Origin: Bacteroidota bacterium
GTDB taxonomy: Bacteria; Bacteroidota; Bacteroidia; Chitinophagales; Saprospiraceae
Length of the DNA stretch: 64,000 bases
Assembly (NCBI GenBank): GCA_030147525.1
Contig: JASBVF010000028.1
Coordinates: forward strand, 52,146-116,145
Reading direction: 5' to 3'
The notes under the pieces are model-generated. The model was not told the origin of the DNA. It ran no database searches and worked only from the letters and a program-made list of their open reading frames with translations. A program made the position numbers and the translations under genes. Shown piece by piece: positions 9,713-18,035 of this stretch (position 1 is the first letter of the stretch; every line of letters starts with the position of its first letter).

Positions 9713-11179
9713 TCATCCCTTCTTCTCCGGCGTGCGTTTTAAAGTTTCCAGTAAAAAATGCCAGAACTTCTGCACGGAGCTGATCTGCACCTTTTCATCC
9801 GGCGAATGCGCTCCGTGGATATTGGGTCCGAAGGAGATCATTTCCATGGCCGGATAATTGGTACCCAGAATACCGCATTCCAGCCCGGCATGACAGGCAT
9901 TGACATGCGGTTTGTCTTTGTACATTTCTTCGTACAGGCTGCTCATCAGTTTCACAATGGCAGCTTCAGGCTTTGGCGTCCAGCCGGGATATTCGCCGGA
10001 GAAGGTCACTTTGGCGCCGGCCAGTTCGAGCGTGGCACGGAGCCCATTGGCCAGGTCCATTTTCTCGGAGTCCACGGAGCTGCGGGTAAGGCAAAGCACC
10101 TTAAACTCGCCACCTTCTACCAGAATACGGGCAACGTTGTTGGAGGTTTGAACGAGGTCTTTCACATCGGGGCTCATGCGGTAAATGCCGTTCGAACAGC
10201 CGTAGACAGCCCGCAAAAATTTCTTCTGAAAAGAACGAGCCAGTACTTTTACCGGTGCTTTCGTGGCTTCGCAAAGCAGTTTCAAGCCAGGGTCCGTGGT
10301 TTTGTATTCGGACTGTAGTACTGCCCCCTGTGTTTCAATGTATTTCAAAAAAGCAGCATGCCTCCGTTCCGGCACTACCACCACCGCCACCGACTCACGG
10401 GGAATCGCATTGCGCAGCCCTCCCCCGTCGATGCGGGCGATGCGGCCGCTGAATTTTTCTGAAATATCAAACAACAGACGATTCATCAGCTTATTGGCAT
10501 TGCCTCGGCCCAGGTGAATATCCATGCCGGAGTGACCACCGGTCAGGCCTTTGATGGCAAGTTGATAAGCCTGCCCGCCTTCGGGCGCCGGCTCTTCTTT
10601 ATAACTACCCTGCCCTGTTACGTCGATACCGCCGGCGCAACCGATCGTCAGTTCACGGTCGTCTTCCGTATCGAGGTTCAGCAGAATGGGCGCAGAAAGC
10701 AGACCGCCTTTCAGGCCTTTGGCGCCGGTCATTCCCGTTTCTTCATCAATGGTAAATAGCGCTTCCAGCGGCGGATGCGGGATTTCTTTTGACGCCAAAA
10801 GCGTCATGATGGCAGCCACGCCGATACCGTTGTCAGCGCCGAGGGTGGTTCCTTTGGCTTTCACCCAATCACCGTCGACGAACATGTTGATGCCTTCCTT
10901 GTCGAAATCAAATTTTGTATCCGCATTCTTCTGGTGCACCATGTCCAGGTGACTTTGCATCACTACCGCTGACCGGCCTTCCATGCCCGGGCTTGCCGGT
11001 TTTTTGATGATGACGTTTCCGCTCTCATCCACGTGGGTAGGAAGGCCTAATTTTTGCCCAAAATTTTTGATAAACTCGATGACTCTTTCCTCTTTTTTAG
11101 AAGGGCGAGGCACCGCATTCAGGCTGGCGAAGTTTGCCCACAACGCTTTGGGTTCTATCTTTTCAAGTGTATTACTCAT
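9713..11179 (-). CDS. pepD: Xaa-His dipeptidase / aminoacyl-histidine dipeptidase (M20)
   Basis: Cytosolic di-zinc dipeptidase acting on Xaa-His and other dipeptides. 488 residues from ATG 11179 (MSNTLEKIEPK), close to the family's usual 485; the frame extends 38 codons upstream without family-like sequence. Metal and catalytic motifs in order: HLDMVHQKN, LGADNGIG, TIDEETGMTGA, NLDTEDD, NACHAGLECG and HGAHSPDEKVQ. The lid/dimerisation domain (GGHSGMDIHLGRGNANK) is intact. The nearby minus-strand genes are not functionally related. The spacer after its stop holds a GGTTGAG-type hairpin that may serve as its 3' structure. Confidence 0.95.
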   Translation of the reverse strand: MSNTLEKIEPKALWANFASLNAVPRPSKKEERVIEFIKNFGQKLGLPTHVDESGNVIIKKPASPGMEGRSAVVMQSHLDMVHQKNADTKFDFDKEGINMFVDGDWVKAKGTTLGADNGIGVAAIMTLLASKEIPHPPLEALFTIDEETGMTGAKGLKGGLLSAPILLNLDTEDDRELTIGCAGGIDVTGQGSYKEEPAPEGGQAYQLAIKGLTGGHSGMDIHLGRGNANKLMNRLLFDISEKFSGRIARIDGGGLRNAIPRESVAVVVVPERRHAAFLKYIETQGAVLQSEYKTTDPGLKLLCEATKAPVKVLARSFQKKFLRAVYGCSNGIYRMSPDVKDLVQTSNNVARILVEGGEFKVLCLTRSSVDSEKMDLANGLRATLELAGAKVTFSGEYPGWTPKPEAAIVKLMSSLYEEMYKDKPHVNACHAGLECGILGTNYPAMEMISFGPNIHGAHSPDEKVQISSVQKFWHFLLETLKRTPEKKG

Positions 11180-11434
11180 GGTGAAATTATTTGGTAGAGA
11201 CGATTTAATAAAACAGTTAAGGCAGCCTTTCCATCTGGAAACAATTTCCGGACGACCATGCCGGAGACTTTTTCTGACAGGAAATGCCGCCACGAAAGTA
11301 AAAAAATCAGCTTTGTGACGAAAAAATCGACTGGTTTATCACCCAAAGCATGCGCTTAGTGTAAAAAGTACAGAATTGACGTTGGTCAAATTGTAAAAAC
11401 CTGCTAATTTCACCGCCATCAATTGGACAGGAAA

Positions 11435-12187
11435 ATGAATGAAGTAAGTAATTTCTTTAAATCAGCCTTCTCGGTTGACAATATCATTTTTGGTTTTGAT
11501 GAAGGTGACCTCAAAGTGCTGCTCATCAAAAGAGGGCAGGCGCCCTTCAAAGGCCTGTGGGCTTTGCCCGGCGACCTCGTTTACCCTAACGAAGACCTGG
11601 AAACAGCTGCCAACCGGGTACTGGACGAACTGACCGGTCTGGAAAACGTCTATCTTGAGCAGGTGCGCACCTTTGGCGCCGTGGACCGTCACCCGCTTGG
11701 CCGGGTCATCACCATTGCTTATTATTCGCTGATCAAAATCGCCGATTTTTCGCCTCATGCCTCATCTTTTGCCCAGACGGTGAAATGGCACAACGTATCG
11801 CAGGCGCAAAAAACAAAGCTTGCATTCGACCACAATATCATCCTTAATACCTGCTTCAATGCCCTGAAACAGAAAGTCAGGGTTCGTCCCGTAGGCTTTG
11901 AACTACTGCCGCCTAAGTTCACACTGACCGAGTTGCAGCACCTCTACGAAGCCATTCTCCGAACGAAGCTGGACAAGCGCAATTTCCGCAAGAAAATCCT
12001 ATCCATGAACCTGCTGATCGACCGGAATGAGTTGCAGGAAGGCGTCCCTCACCGGCCTGCCAAACTTTATCAGTTTGATAAGGAGCGCTACCAGCAACTG
12101 GAAGCGGAAGGGTTTAACTTCGAGCTCAAGGAAAGTACCAAAAAGGAGCGCAGGAAAAAACTGGCTGAACTGATGGATAATGGTTGA
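11435..12187 (+). CDS. NUDIX-domain winged-helix regulator (NrtR-like)
   Basis: 250 residues; ATG 11435 preferred over TTG 11423. Residues 15-145 form a Nudix domain (VDNIIFGFDEGDLKVLLIKR, PFKGLWALPGD). The Nudix box reads GDLVYPNEDL then RVLDELTG, so the expected R-E-x-x-E-E is degenerate: one Glu is replaced by Val and another by Leu. Residues 155-235 form a winged helix (FTLTELQHLYEAIL, NFRKKILSMNLL) typical of NrtR-type regulators, in which the Nudix fold senses ADP-ribose or sugar derivatives instead of hydrolysing them. Bacteroidota use such proteins to control NAD or pentose genes, but no such genes adjoin it here, so the regulon is unknown. Divergent from pepD. Confidence 0.85.
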   Translation: MNEVSNFFKSAFSVDNIIFGFDEGDLKVLLIKRGQAPFKGLWALPGDLVYPNEDLETAANRVLDELTGLENVYLEQVRTFGAVDRHPLGRVITIAYYSLIKIADFSPHASSFAQTVKWHNVSQAQKTKLAFDHNIILNTCFNALKQKVRVRPVGFELLPPKFTLTELQHLYEAILRTKLDKRNFRKKILSMNLLIDRNELQEGVPHRPAKLYQFDKERYQQLEAEGFNFELKESTKKERRKKLAELMDNG

Positions 12188-12225
12188 AATAGCTGTTGTC
12201 TTATTGCTATTTGCTGTCAACTGTT

Positions 12226-13020
12226 TTAAAGAATCTTTCCATCCCAGGTGTACAGCCTGATTTCCATGATATCGGCATTGCCGCCGGCACGGTATTCATC
12301 CAGCAGCGCTTTGATGTCGTTTATGTTTCCGTTGGATTGAAAATGAAAGGTTTTAAAATAAGATGGCTGTGGCGCTGAAGGCAGCACGACCACGTTATCA
12401 TCATTGATCGTGAAATAGCCGTAGTAACCTTTCGTAAGCGAACTTGGCGAAGTCATGCCTGCCAGCTCTCCAAGAAAGTTGATTGCCTGCTGCTCCGCAG
12501 GATTTTTTTCACTGTAAGCCACATACCCCCAAATGTACCGGTTGGGGATTCTTCTGAGTTCTTCTCTCACCAGTTCGTAGCCGTTTTCAGTGGACATGGA
12601 AAGTACAAAAGCCTCGTTGGTCACTTCCAGCAGCCCTTCGTTGACGATGGTATTCTTCAGGTTGATCTGCACCTCGTAGGCTCCATTGACAAGGTAGCCA
12701 AGACTGGCTTCGGCACTGACGGGCTCCATGCCTTCAATACAATCCTGTGCCTCGATGATTTCATGAATGGCAAGGTTCAGGCGGGATAATACCCGGTTTG
12801 CCGTGTAGTCTATGCTGTTGTTAATGCAGGGCTGGGGATCAATTGTCTTTAGCCTGAACTGAAAATTGCGGGAATCTTTCAGCTCTTCAAAAAGATCAAC
12901 CTTGAATTCAGCCTGCACTTTCACGACGGTGTCTTTACCATCGTCTGTCAGGTTACAGCCTGCCAGCAGCATCATGGCAGCAAAACCAATCAGTAAGCGT
13001 TGCATCCTGGATAGATTCAT
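12226..13020 (-). CDS. Hypothetical lipoprotein
   Basis: 264 residues with a signal peptide and lipobox (GFAAMMLLAGC), so predicted to be lipid-anchored. The mature part starts with a polar stretch and then KVQAEFKVDLFEELKDSRNFQF; it contains a Cys pair region (QPCINNSIDY, EAQDCIEGMEPVS) and a C-terminal GYYGYFTINDDNVVVLP. I recognise no family. It is convergent with the NUDIX regulator, only 38 bases apart, and no terminator is visible between them. A possible -7 box (TATTTTTG, minus strand, 13202-13209) lies well upstream. Confidence 0.7.
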   Translation of the reverse strand: MNLSRMQRLLIGFAAMMLLAGCNLTDDGKDTVVKVQAEFKVDLFEELKDSRNFQFRLKTIDPQPCINNSIDYTANRVLSRLNLAIHEIIEAQDCIEGMEPVSAEASLGYLVNGAYEVQINLKNTIVNEGLLEVTNEAFVLSMSTENGYELVREELRRIPNRYIWGYVAYSEKNPAEQQAINFLGELAGMTSPSSLTKGYYGYFTINDDNVVVLPSAPQPSYFKTFHFQSNGNINDIKALLDEYRAGGNADIMEIRLYTWDGKIL

Positions 13021-13298
13021 TCGGAATAAATCGTTTAGTTGTTGGGTTACGTTTTCATTCAGAAAAAAGGGTATGAGCGCAAACAGCCCTGGTAAGACTG
13101 TCGGAGGGTGTAATTTTCACAACCTGATAACTTTCACTGATAAAATGGGAACGATGCCCACTCAAAAATGCTGCCTGTTCCCACCGTGATTTGGTGTTTT
13201 ACAAAAATAACTTTTTTCAGGGCCAATTGCCAGTAACGGAAGGTTACGGCACATGCGTATTTTCTTCCAGGGGAAAAATTGAAATGAATCACTGGTGA

Positions 13299-13874
13299 TT
13301 ACCGGGCAAGCAGCCCGTCGAACAGCACCCGCATAATCTCCGCTTCAAGTGATTTTACAGAGATTCCACGTTTTTCAGGAAACCAGCGATGGAGCCACCG
13401 GAGTGAAGTAAGGATGGTGAAAAGGCTGACGGTAACATTCATCGGCGCAAACTCGCCGCTGTCGACGCCCTGTTGCAGAATTTTACTGAAACGCCGCTCA
13501 TAATCCTTGCGGATGGTCAGAAATTCGCCGAGGTAAGGTTCGCTCAGGTGCCGCCACTCATCGCTGAAGATGGTCACGGAGGTCACGTCGCTCACGGCAA
13601 TGCGGATGTGCAGGGAAATCAGGCGCCGGACTTTTTCAGCAGCCGGAAGGTCGAGAGCATCTACTTCGTTCATGCCGTCGAGGTAAGCACGGGCGCTGTC
13701 GAAGCAGATTTTATGCAGCAATTCTTCCTTACTGCCAATGTGGGAATACAGACTTGAAACCTTCAGATCCACCCGGCCTGCAAGATCCCGCATCGATGTT
13801 GCGAGGTATCCTTTTTCCTGAAAAAGCCGTGCGGCCTCTTCAAAAATGCGTTGTTTGGCAGGCGAAATAGCCAT
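13299..13874 (-). CDS. TetR/AcrR-family transcriptional regulator
   Basis: 191 residues. The N-terminal TetR helix-turn-helix is clear: RIFEEAARLFQEKGYLATSMRDLAGRVDLKVSSLYSHIGSKEELL, split as helices 1-3 within residues 8-55. The C-terminal ligand domain has the SVTIFSDEWRHLSEPY...RRF pattern seen in regulators of CoA-thioester and aromatic/fatty-acid catabolism (KstR2/PaaR-like). It lies 68 bases downstream of paaE on the same strand, so the two are probably co-transcribed and this protein may control paaE or phenylacetyl-CoA catabolic genes elsewhere. That link is inference from adjacency. A short palindrome (13287-13300) at its stop may be a weak terminator. Confidence 0.9.
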   Translation of the reverse strand: MAISPAKQRIFEEAARLFQEKGYLATSMRDLAGRVDLKVSSLYSHIGSKEELLHKICFDSARAYLDGMNEVDALDLPAAEKVRRLISLHIRIAVSDVTSVTIFSDEWRHLSEPYLGEFLTIRKDYERRFSKILQQGVDSGEFAPMNVTVSLFTILTSLRWLHRWFPEKRGISVKSLEAEIMRVLFDGLLAR

Positions 13875-13942
13875 TTTACGGACAATTGGTTTTACCGAAG
13901 GTGTTTTTTTATTTCAATCACTGAACTTCAAATACAGCACCA

Positions 13943-15016
13943 TTATTCATCAAAACTGAGTACGAGCCGGTCCGTTTTGGGGTGTGCCTGACAGGTAAGA
14001 ATGTATCCTGCCTCCACTTCCTCGGGCTCCAGGCCGTAGTTGACTTCCATTTCGGCCTCTCCTTCCAGCACTTTGGCCTTGCAGGTGCAGCAAACGCCGC
14101 CCTTACAGGCATAGGGCAAATCGCCTCCTTTCTTTTGTGCAGCATCGAGGATGGGCACGTCGGTGGAAGGATGATTGAAGGTAAAGGTATTCCCGTCGAG
14201 CGTAATGGTAATTTTTGAGACGATGGACTGGGCAGGGGGCGTCCATTTCTTTTCCGAAATACCCAGCTTGCCCAGCGGCGAGGTGAACAGTTCGAAGTGA
14301 ATTTTCTTGCGGTCGACTCCCTTTGCCTGCAACACCTCCTGCACGGAACGGATCATTGGCTCAGGGCCGCAGAGGAAAAACTCGTCCACCTCTTCCACAT
14401 CGAGCAGTCTCGAACAGAAAGCTTCGCACTTTTCGCCGGTGATGCGGCCGTGAAAAAGTTCTGCGCCGGGGTCTTCCTGGCTCAGCACATGGTGAACGCT
14501 CAGGCGGTGGAGATATTGGTTTTTTAAATTCTCGATCTGATCCCTGAAAATGATGGTATCCGCATTGCGGTTGCCGTAGAAGAGGGTAAAATAACTACCC
14601 GGCTCCGTTTCCAGCACCGATTTCATGATGGACATGACCGGGGTGATGCCGCTGCCTGCGGCAAAAGCCACGTAGAATTTTTTCTGATTGGCGTCCAGGT
14701 CCGTGTGGAAGCTACCCATGGGCGTCATAACATCCAGGGTGTCGCCAGCCTGAAGGCTTTCATTGGCAAAGGTGGAAAACTGTCCACCTATGACCTTTTT
14801 AATGGCGACCCGCAGGTCAGCTTCGTTTGGACTGGTGCAAATGGAGTACGAACGGCGGACTTCTTCGCCGTTTAATTTGGTTTTCAAAGTCAGGTGCTGT
14901 CCGTGCAGGAATTTATATTCTTCCCTGAGCTCCTCCGGCACTTCAAAGCTAACGGACACACAGTCGTGTGTTTCACGCCGGAGTTCCCTGACTTTCAACG
15001 AATGAAATTTTGGCAT
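13943..15016 (-). CDS. paaE: Phenylacetyl-CoA epoxidase reductase subunit (PaaE-like)
   Basis: 357 residues, like known PaaE (about 356). ATG 15016 was chosen over TTG 15040. Domains in order: FAD-binding barrel (RRSYSICTSP), NAD(P)-binding domain (AAGSGITPVMSI, FLCGPEPMI), and a C-terminal plant-type 2Fe-2S domain with Cys in YACKGGVCCTCKAKV and a final Cys in ILTCQAHP. It passes electrons from NAD(P)H to a di-iron oxygenase such as PaaA. The oxygenase genes paaABC(D) are not in this window, so a related oxygenase partner elsewhere is possible. A TACCTTCG -7-like box lies about 47 bases upstream (15063-15070, minus strand). Confidence 0.87.
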   Translation of the reverse strand: MPKFHSLKVRELRRETHDCVSVSFEVPEELREEYKFLHGQHLTLKTKLNGEEVRRSYSICTSPNEADLRVAIKKVIGGQFSTFANESLQAGDTLDVMTPMGSFHTDLDANQKKFYVAFAAGSGITPVMSIMKSVLETEPGSYFTLFYGNRNADTIIFRDQIENLKNQYLHRLSVHHVLSQEDPGAELFHGRITGEKCEAFCSRLLDVEEVDEFFLCGPEPMIRSVQEVLQAKGVDRKKIHFELFTSPLGKLGISEKKWTPPAQSIVSKITITLDGNTFTFNHPSTDVPILDAAQKKGGDLPYACKGGVCCTCKAKVLEGEAEMEVNYGLEPEEVEAGYILTCQAHPKTDRLVLSFDE

Positions 15017-15108
15017 AGTCTGGTGTAAGGCTGAGGACAAAAAGCGAACAGTAGTTCGGGTGCGAAGGTATGAAAATATTGATTTAAAAAAAGAATGCTT
15101 TCAAAAGT

Positions 15109-16041
15109 TTAATCACCTGCCAAGCGCAGATTTGTCAGCTGGCTGATATCTTCCGGTGTCGTCCGGCAGCAGCCGCCAATGAGTTTGGCGCCAGCCTCCA
15201 TCCATTGCCGGGCCAGGGACAACCCGGCGCCGTGCCGGGCCGGCAGCCAGCATTTGTTGACGGCATCCCAGCCTTCGCCGCTGTTGGGGTAAACAAGCAG
15301 GGGCTTTGAGGTGAAACGGGCCGCCCGTTTTAACAAACCCTCCACAAATTCTGGAGGCGTGCAGTTGACACCCACTGCGACGATTTGATCGCACGCATCG
15401 GCCAGTTCGATGGCGGATTCGATGGGTTCGCCGTGGTTCAGGCTTTTTTCGTCCCGGCAGCTGACGCTCAGCCAGGCCTTCCGTCCGGACAATTCCGGCA
15501 GTAATTTTACCAAAGCTTCCGCTTCTTCCAGGCAGGGAATGGTTTCAACAGCTAATAAATCAGCACCGGCTCCGGCCAACACTTTCAACCGTGGCCGGTG
15601 AAAGTCCATTAATTCCTCCACCGTCAAGCCGTAATCGCCCCGGTACTCCGAGCCATCGGCCAGACAGGCGCCATATGGCCCTACCGATGCCGCCACGAGC
15701 GGTCTCAACCGCCCCACCCTGTTGGCCGGATCGGACCAAAACTGCTCTCTTGCTTCGCAGGCCAGTTTCACGCTCAGCTCCAACAATCTGACGGTTTCTG
15801 CTCTCCCAATACCTTTTTTTGCAAAACCTTCAAAACTGGCCTGGTAGCTGGCCGTGGTGGCCACATCAGCCCCGGCCCGGAAGTAATCGAGGTGAACATG
15901 ACGAATTAACTCAGGGGCCTCCAGCAATATTTTTGCAGACCAGAGATGATCGTTCAGCACGGCGCCGTGCCGCTCCAGTTCGGTGGCCATGGCACCGTCC
16001 AGGATGACGAGGCCGTTTTGTTGCAGAAAAGTGGAGAACAT
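15109..16041 (-). CDS. mmuM: Homocysteine S-methyltransferase
   Basis: 310 residues forming a single homocysteine-binding barrel, the size of stand-alone MmuM/HMT enzymes that methylate homocysteine with S-methylmethionine or AdoMet. Visible features: [14 protein letters not shown] at the N-terminus, [19 protein letters not shown], and zinc ligands GVNCTPP and GGCCRTTP. It lacks the folate and B12 modules of MetH, which lies about 8 kb away, so the cell has two routes to methionine. Its ATG follows directly after a perfect 22-bp GGTTGAG-family hairpin in the leader. Transport gene mmuP is not adjacent. Confidence 0.88.
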   Translation of the reverse strand: MFSTFLQQNGLVILDGAMATELERHGAVLNDHLWSAKILLEAPELIRHVHLDYFRAGADVATTASYQASFEGFAKKGIGRAETVRLLELSVKLACEAREQFWSDPANRVGRLRPLVAASVGPYGACLADGSEYRGDYGLTVEELMDFHRPRLKVLAGAGADLLAVETIPCLEEAEALVKLLPELSGRKAWLSVSCRDEKSLNHGEPIESAIELADACDQIVAVGVNCTPPEFVEGLLKRAARFTSKPLLVYPNSGEGWDAVNKCWLPARHGAGLSLARQWMEAGAKLIGGCCRTTPEDISQLTNLRLAGD

Positions 16042-16367
16042 GAGGGATGTTTTTTTGGCTGAGAGGGTTGAGAGGGTTGAGACTGGTTGAGTCCAGTCTC
16101 AACCCTCTCAACCCAAATTTATTTCGCATCCATTGACTTTTGTCATTGTCAAAAAGGCTAATGTAACCTTATTTTGTCCAGTCAAACAGAAAATACCCTC
16201 CTCTCCGCCTTTTCACATTTTTTATACTTCCTCTTTCATTGGTAATGGGACATTGAGTACAGCCTGAAAGCTGGTTTTTTGCGAAGCCACACTCACTGCA
16301 TTCAAGACTTACGCTGCCGGGCAGCGATGGTCCGGAGCGTCATCTTCACCCTCTAAATTTTAATGTC
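16042..16367. other. Divergent intergenic region with repeat
   Basis: This stretch separates mmuM (minus) from a hypothetical gene (plus). It holds the hairpin repeat at 16065-16114 and is otherwise AT-rich with no convincing ORF. No full TTTG/TAnnTTTG promoter could be placed for either gene. Confidence 0.5.
16065..16114. repeat. Perfect 22-bp GGTTGAG-family hairpin in mmuM leader
   Basis: Arm 16065-16086 (GGGTTGAGAGGGTTGAGACTGG, given here in words as two GGGTTGAGA units plus CTGG) is perfectly complementary to 16093-16114, with a six-base loop TTGAGT. It begins 24 bases before the mmuM ATG, so a transcript would carry it in the 5' leader. Confidence 0.85.
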
Positions 16368-16742
16368 ATGATGATCACCGGAGTTGAGCAATTTAAAGTT
16401 GCCAAAGAATTTCCCAAGCCACTACCGATTGAAAAAAAGAGCATGTTTGAAATGGTGATGGACGAAACCATCTCCGCCAGCAAAGCCGGCACCCCTGTTA
16501 ACCTCGACGGGTTCCGGGAGTTTTCCGTGCTGGCCCGTTTTGAAGGTACTCCCAATGAGTCATTCGCTTTTGAAATCTATTTTGACAGCATTACCGTCGT
16601 TCGTGAAGAGATCGAACTGAACGGCGCAGGTTGGATTAACTTTGCTAAAGTCTACCCCGTCTATGCCCCGAAAGTCGGTCTCGCCGTGTATAACCCCCCG
16701 GCTAATCTTAAAGTAAGAATATCCTTCTACGCCGGCAGATAA
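16368..16742 (+). CDS. Hypothetical protein
   Basis: 124 residues, start ATG 16368 or the adjacent ATG 16371. No signal peptide. The sequence is rich in beta-prone stretches (FREFSVLARFEG, SFAFEIYFDSITVVREEIEL, LKVRISFYAGR) and looks like a small single-domain beta protein. I recognise no family. Base composition matches its surroundings, and a good hairpin terminator (16796-16826) lies after it, supporting a real transcript. Confidence 0.6.
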   Translation: MMITGVEQFKVAKEFPKPLPIEKKSMFEMVMDETISASKAGTPVNLDGFREFSVLARFEGTPNESFAFEIYFDSITVVREEIELNGAGWINFAKVYPVYAPKVGLAVYNPPANLKVRISFYAGR

Positions 16743-16795
16743 ACCTCTTGACCTCCTTCCCCCACAAAAATCATTTTGGAGCAATCCACATGCAA

Positions 16796-16830
16796 AAGCG
16801 CCTGGCGTGCAATACGTCAGGCGCTTCCTT
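16796..16830 (+). terminator. Hairpin terminator after hypothetical gene
   Basis: AAGCGCCTG (16796-16804) pairs with CAGGCGCTT (16818-16826); inner CGT/ACG pairs lengthen the stem. It is followed by CCTTT, a weak T-tract that runs straight into the TTAATGG array. Confidence 0.5.
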
Positions 16831-16917
16831 TAATGGTTAATTTTTAATGGTTAATGGCAGCTTTACCTGACCGGCTTCGCTGCCATTATTCATTAACCAT
16901 TAACCATTAAACATTAA
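16830..16917. repeat. TTAATGG heptamer array with inverted copy
   Basis: Four 7-bp units (TTAATGG, TTAATTT, TTAATGG, TTAATGG; 16830-16857) are followed by GGCAGC...GCTGCC and then complementary CCATTAA-type units (16891-16917). The array ends directly at the stop codon of the DUF4197 gene. Same family as 24380-24505. Confidence 0.8.
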
Positions 16918-17649
16918 TTATTTATCCTGCTTCGCAAACACCTTCTTCAGCAGGTCGGAGTTACGCATGCCGACATCGTTGCGGATGCCTTCTTCTTTCT
17001 TGGCGACGAGACCAAACATACCGTCGAGGGCCATGGAGTTGACGTGGTCGTCGAGTTCGGGATTGGTTTTGTCAACAAAAGGGATTTTGTTGTAGGCTGT
17101 CACGGCGCTGCGCCAGTATTCACGGGCGTTTACCTTGTCGAGCGATGCCTGGATGATGGGCATAAACTCTACGTAAAGCTGCTTGTAGGTTGCACTGCGC
17201 AGGTAGTTGGTGGCCGCATTGTTTTCGCCCATCAGGATGTTCATGGCATCCTTAAAGGTCATCTGCTTGATGGCGCTGATGAAAATGGGCTTTGCCTTGG
17301 TGGCGGCGTCTTCCGCTGCACGGTTCATTTTCTCAACGAGGTTGGCTTCGACGTTTTCAAAACCGGGTACTGATTTCAGCTTGCTGACCACTTTCTGGGC
17401 TTCTGCAGGCAGGAGGATTTTGTACGGGCTCTTGTAGTAGCCGTCTTCCTTTGACAGAAAATCCACAGCTTCGCCGACGCCGTTGTTCAGGGCTTCTTTC
17501 AGGCCGTTGCCGACTTCTTCCTGCGACAGTCCGCCGTCGGTGATGTCGGAAACTTTTTCTTTGGCTTTGTTTAAGGCGCCCTTTAGCTGAGCCTGCGCAA
17601 ACGTTACAGTGAGTAACAAAATGAAAAGCGGTAAAATTCTTTTGAGCAT
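16918..17649 (-). CDS. DUF4197-family secreted protein
   Basis: 243 residues from ATG 17649, which begins a signal peptide (MLKRILPLFILLLTVTFAQAQ); the extension to 17682 is polar and unlikely. The mature protein is mostly alpha-helical: GGLSQEEVGNGLKEALNNGV, YKSPYKILLPAEAQKV, MNRAAEDAATKAKPIF, TFKDAMNILMGENNAATNYLR. These are hallmarks of DUF4197, a Bacteroidota/Proteobacteria family of periplasmic or lipoprotein-like proteins with unknown function. There is no lipobox here. Its stop codon abuts the TTAATGG array. Confidence 0.85.
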   Translation of the reverse strand: MLKRILPLFILLLTVTFAQAQLKGALNKAKEKVSDITDGGLSQEEVGNGLKEALNNGVGEAVDFLSKEDGYYKSPYKILLPAEAQKVVSKLKSVPGFENVEANLVEKMNRAAEDAATKAKPIFISAIKQMTFKDAMNILMGENNAATNYLRSATYKQLYVEFMPIIQASLDKVNAREYWRSAVTAYNKIPFVDKTNPELDDHVNSMALDGMFGLVAKKEEGIRNDVGMRNSDLLKKVFAKQDK

Positions 17650-18035
17650 TTTTTTGAAATTTTTGGTGAAACGAACACGCAAAGAACGCTCAAAACACGC
17701 ATTCGTATGCGAGGGCTGTAAAGTTTTTGTTTTTGTTAACTATGTTTTGGCTGTTAGCTATTAGCCTTTGGCTGTTAGCTATTAGCTGTTGGTTGTTGGC
17801 CAACAAGCCAACATGAGTCATTCCGAATTTTCAAATTGGGTTTAAAGCCAAAATAGCCCCGGAGGGGCGGCTATGTTTGTAGAAAAATGACCTAATAATA
17901 AAAATGGAGCCCCAGCGGGGCGGTTATCTATCGATTGCCGCCCCGCTGGGGCTAAAATTTTATCAAAATTCGGGATGACTCACGCTGGCTGTTGGCCAAC
18001 AGCAAAAAGCAAACAGCAAAAAGCCACCCGTATCA
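17650..18035. other. Repeat-filled intergenic region
   Basis: Between DUF4197 and a T9SS protein gene. It holds two copies of GGCTGTTAGCTATTAG (17749-17786), a TTGGCCAAC palindrome, the MITE-like element at 17814-17982, and CTGTTGGCCAACAGC with AGCAAACAGCAAAAAGC repeats after it. No ORF is supported. Confidence 0.7.
17814..17982. mobile_element. MITE-like element, 169 bp, closed copy
   Basis: Terminal inverted repeats: TGAGTCATTCCGAATTTT (17814-17831) against AAAATTCGGGATGACTCA (17965-17982), 17 of 18 matching. Inside are two hairpin modules: AGCCCCGGAGGGGCGG at 17855, then a perfect 16-bp stem (17908-17923 with 17938-17953) around AGCCCCAGCGGGGCGG. The modules are spaced 53 bases apart and joined by CTATGTTTGTAG and AATGACC...ATAATAAAAATG. 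The same end sequence and modules recur at 63750-64000. No transposase is encoded, so mobility would require a factor in trans. Confidence 0.65.
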
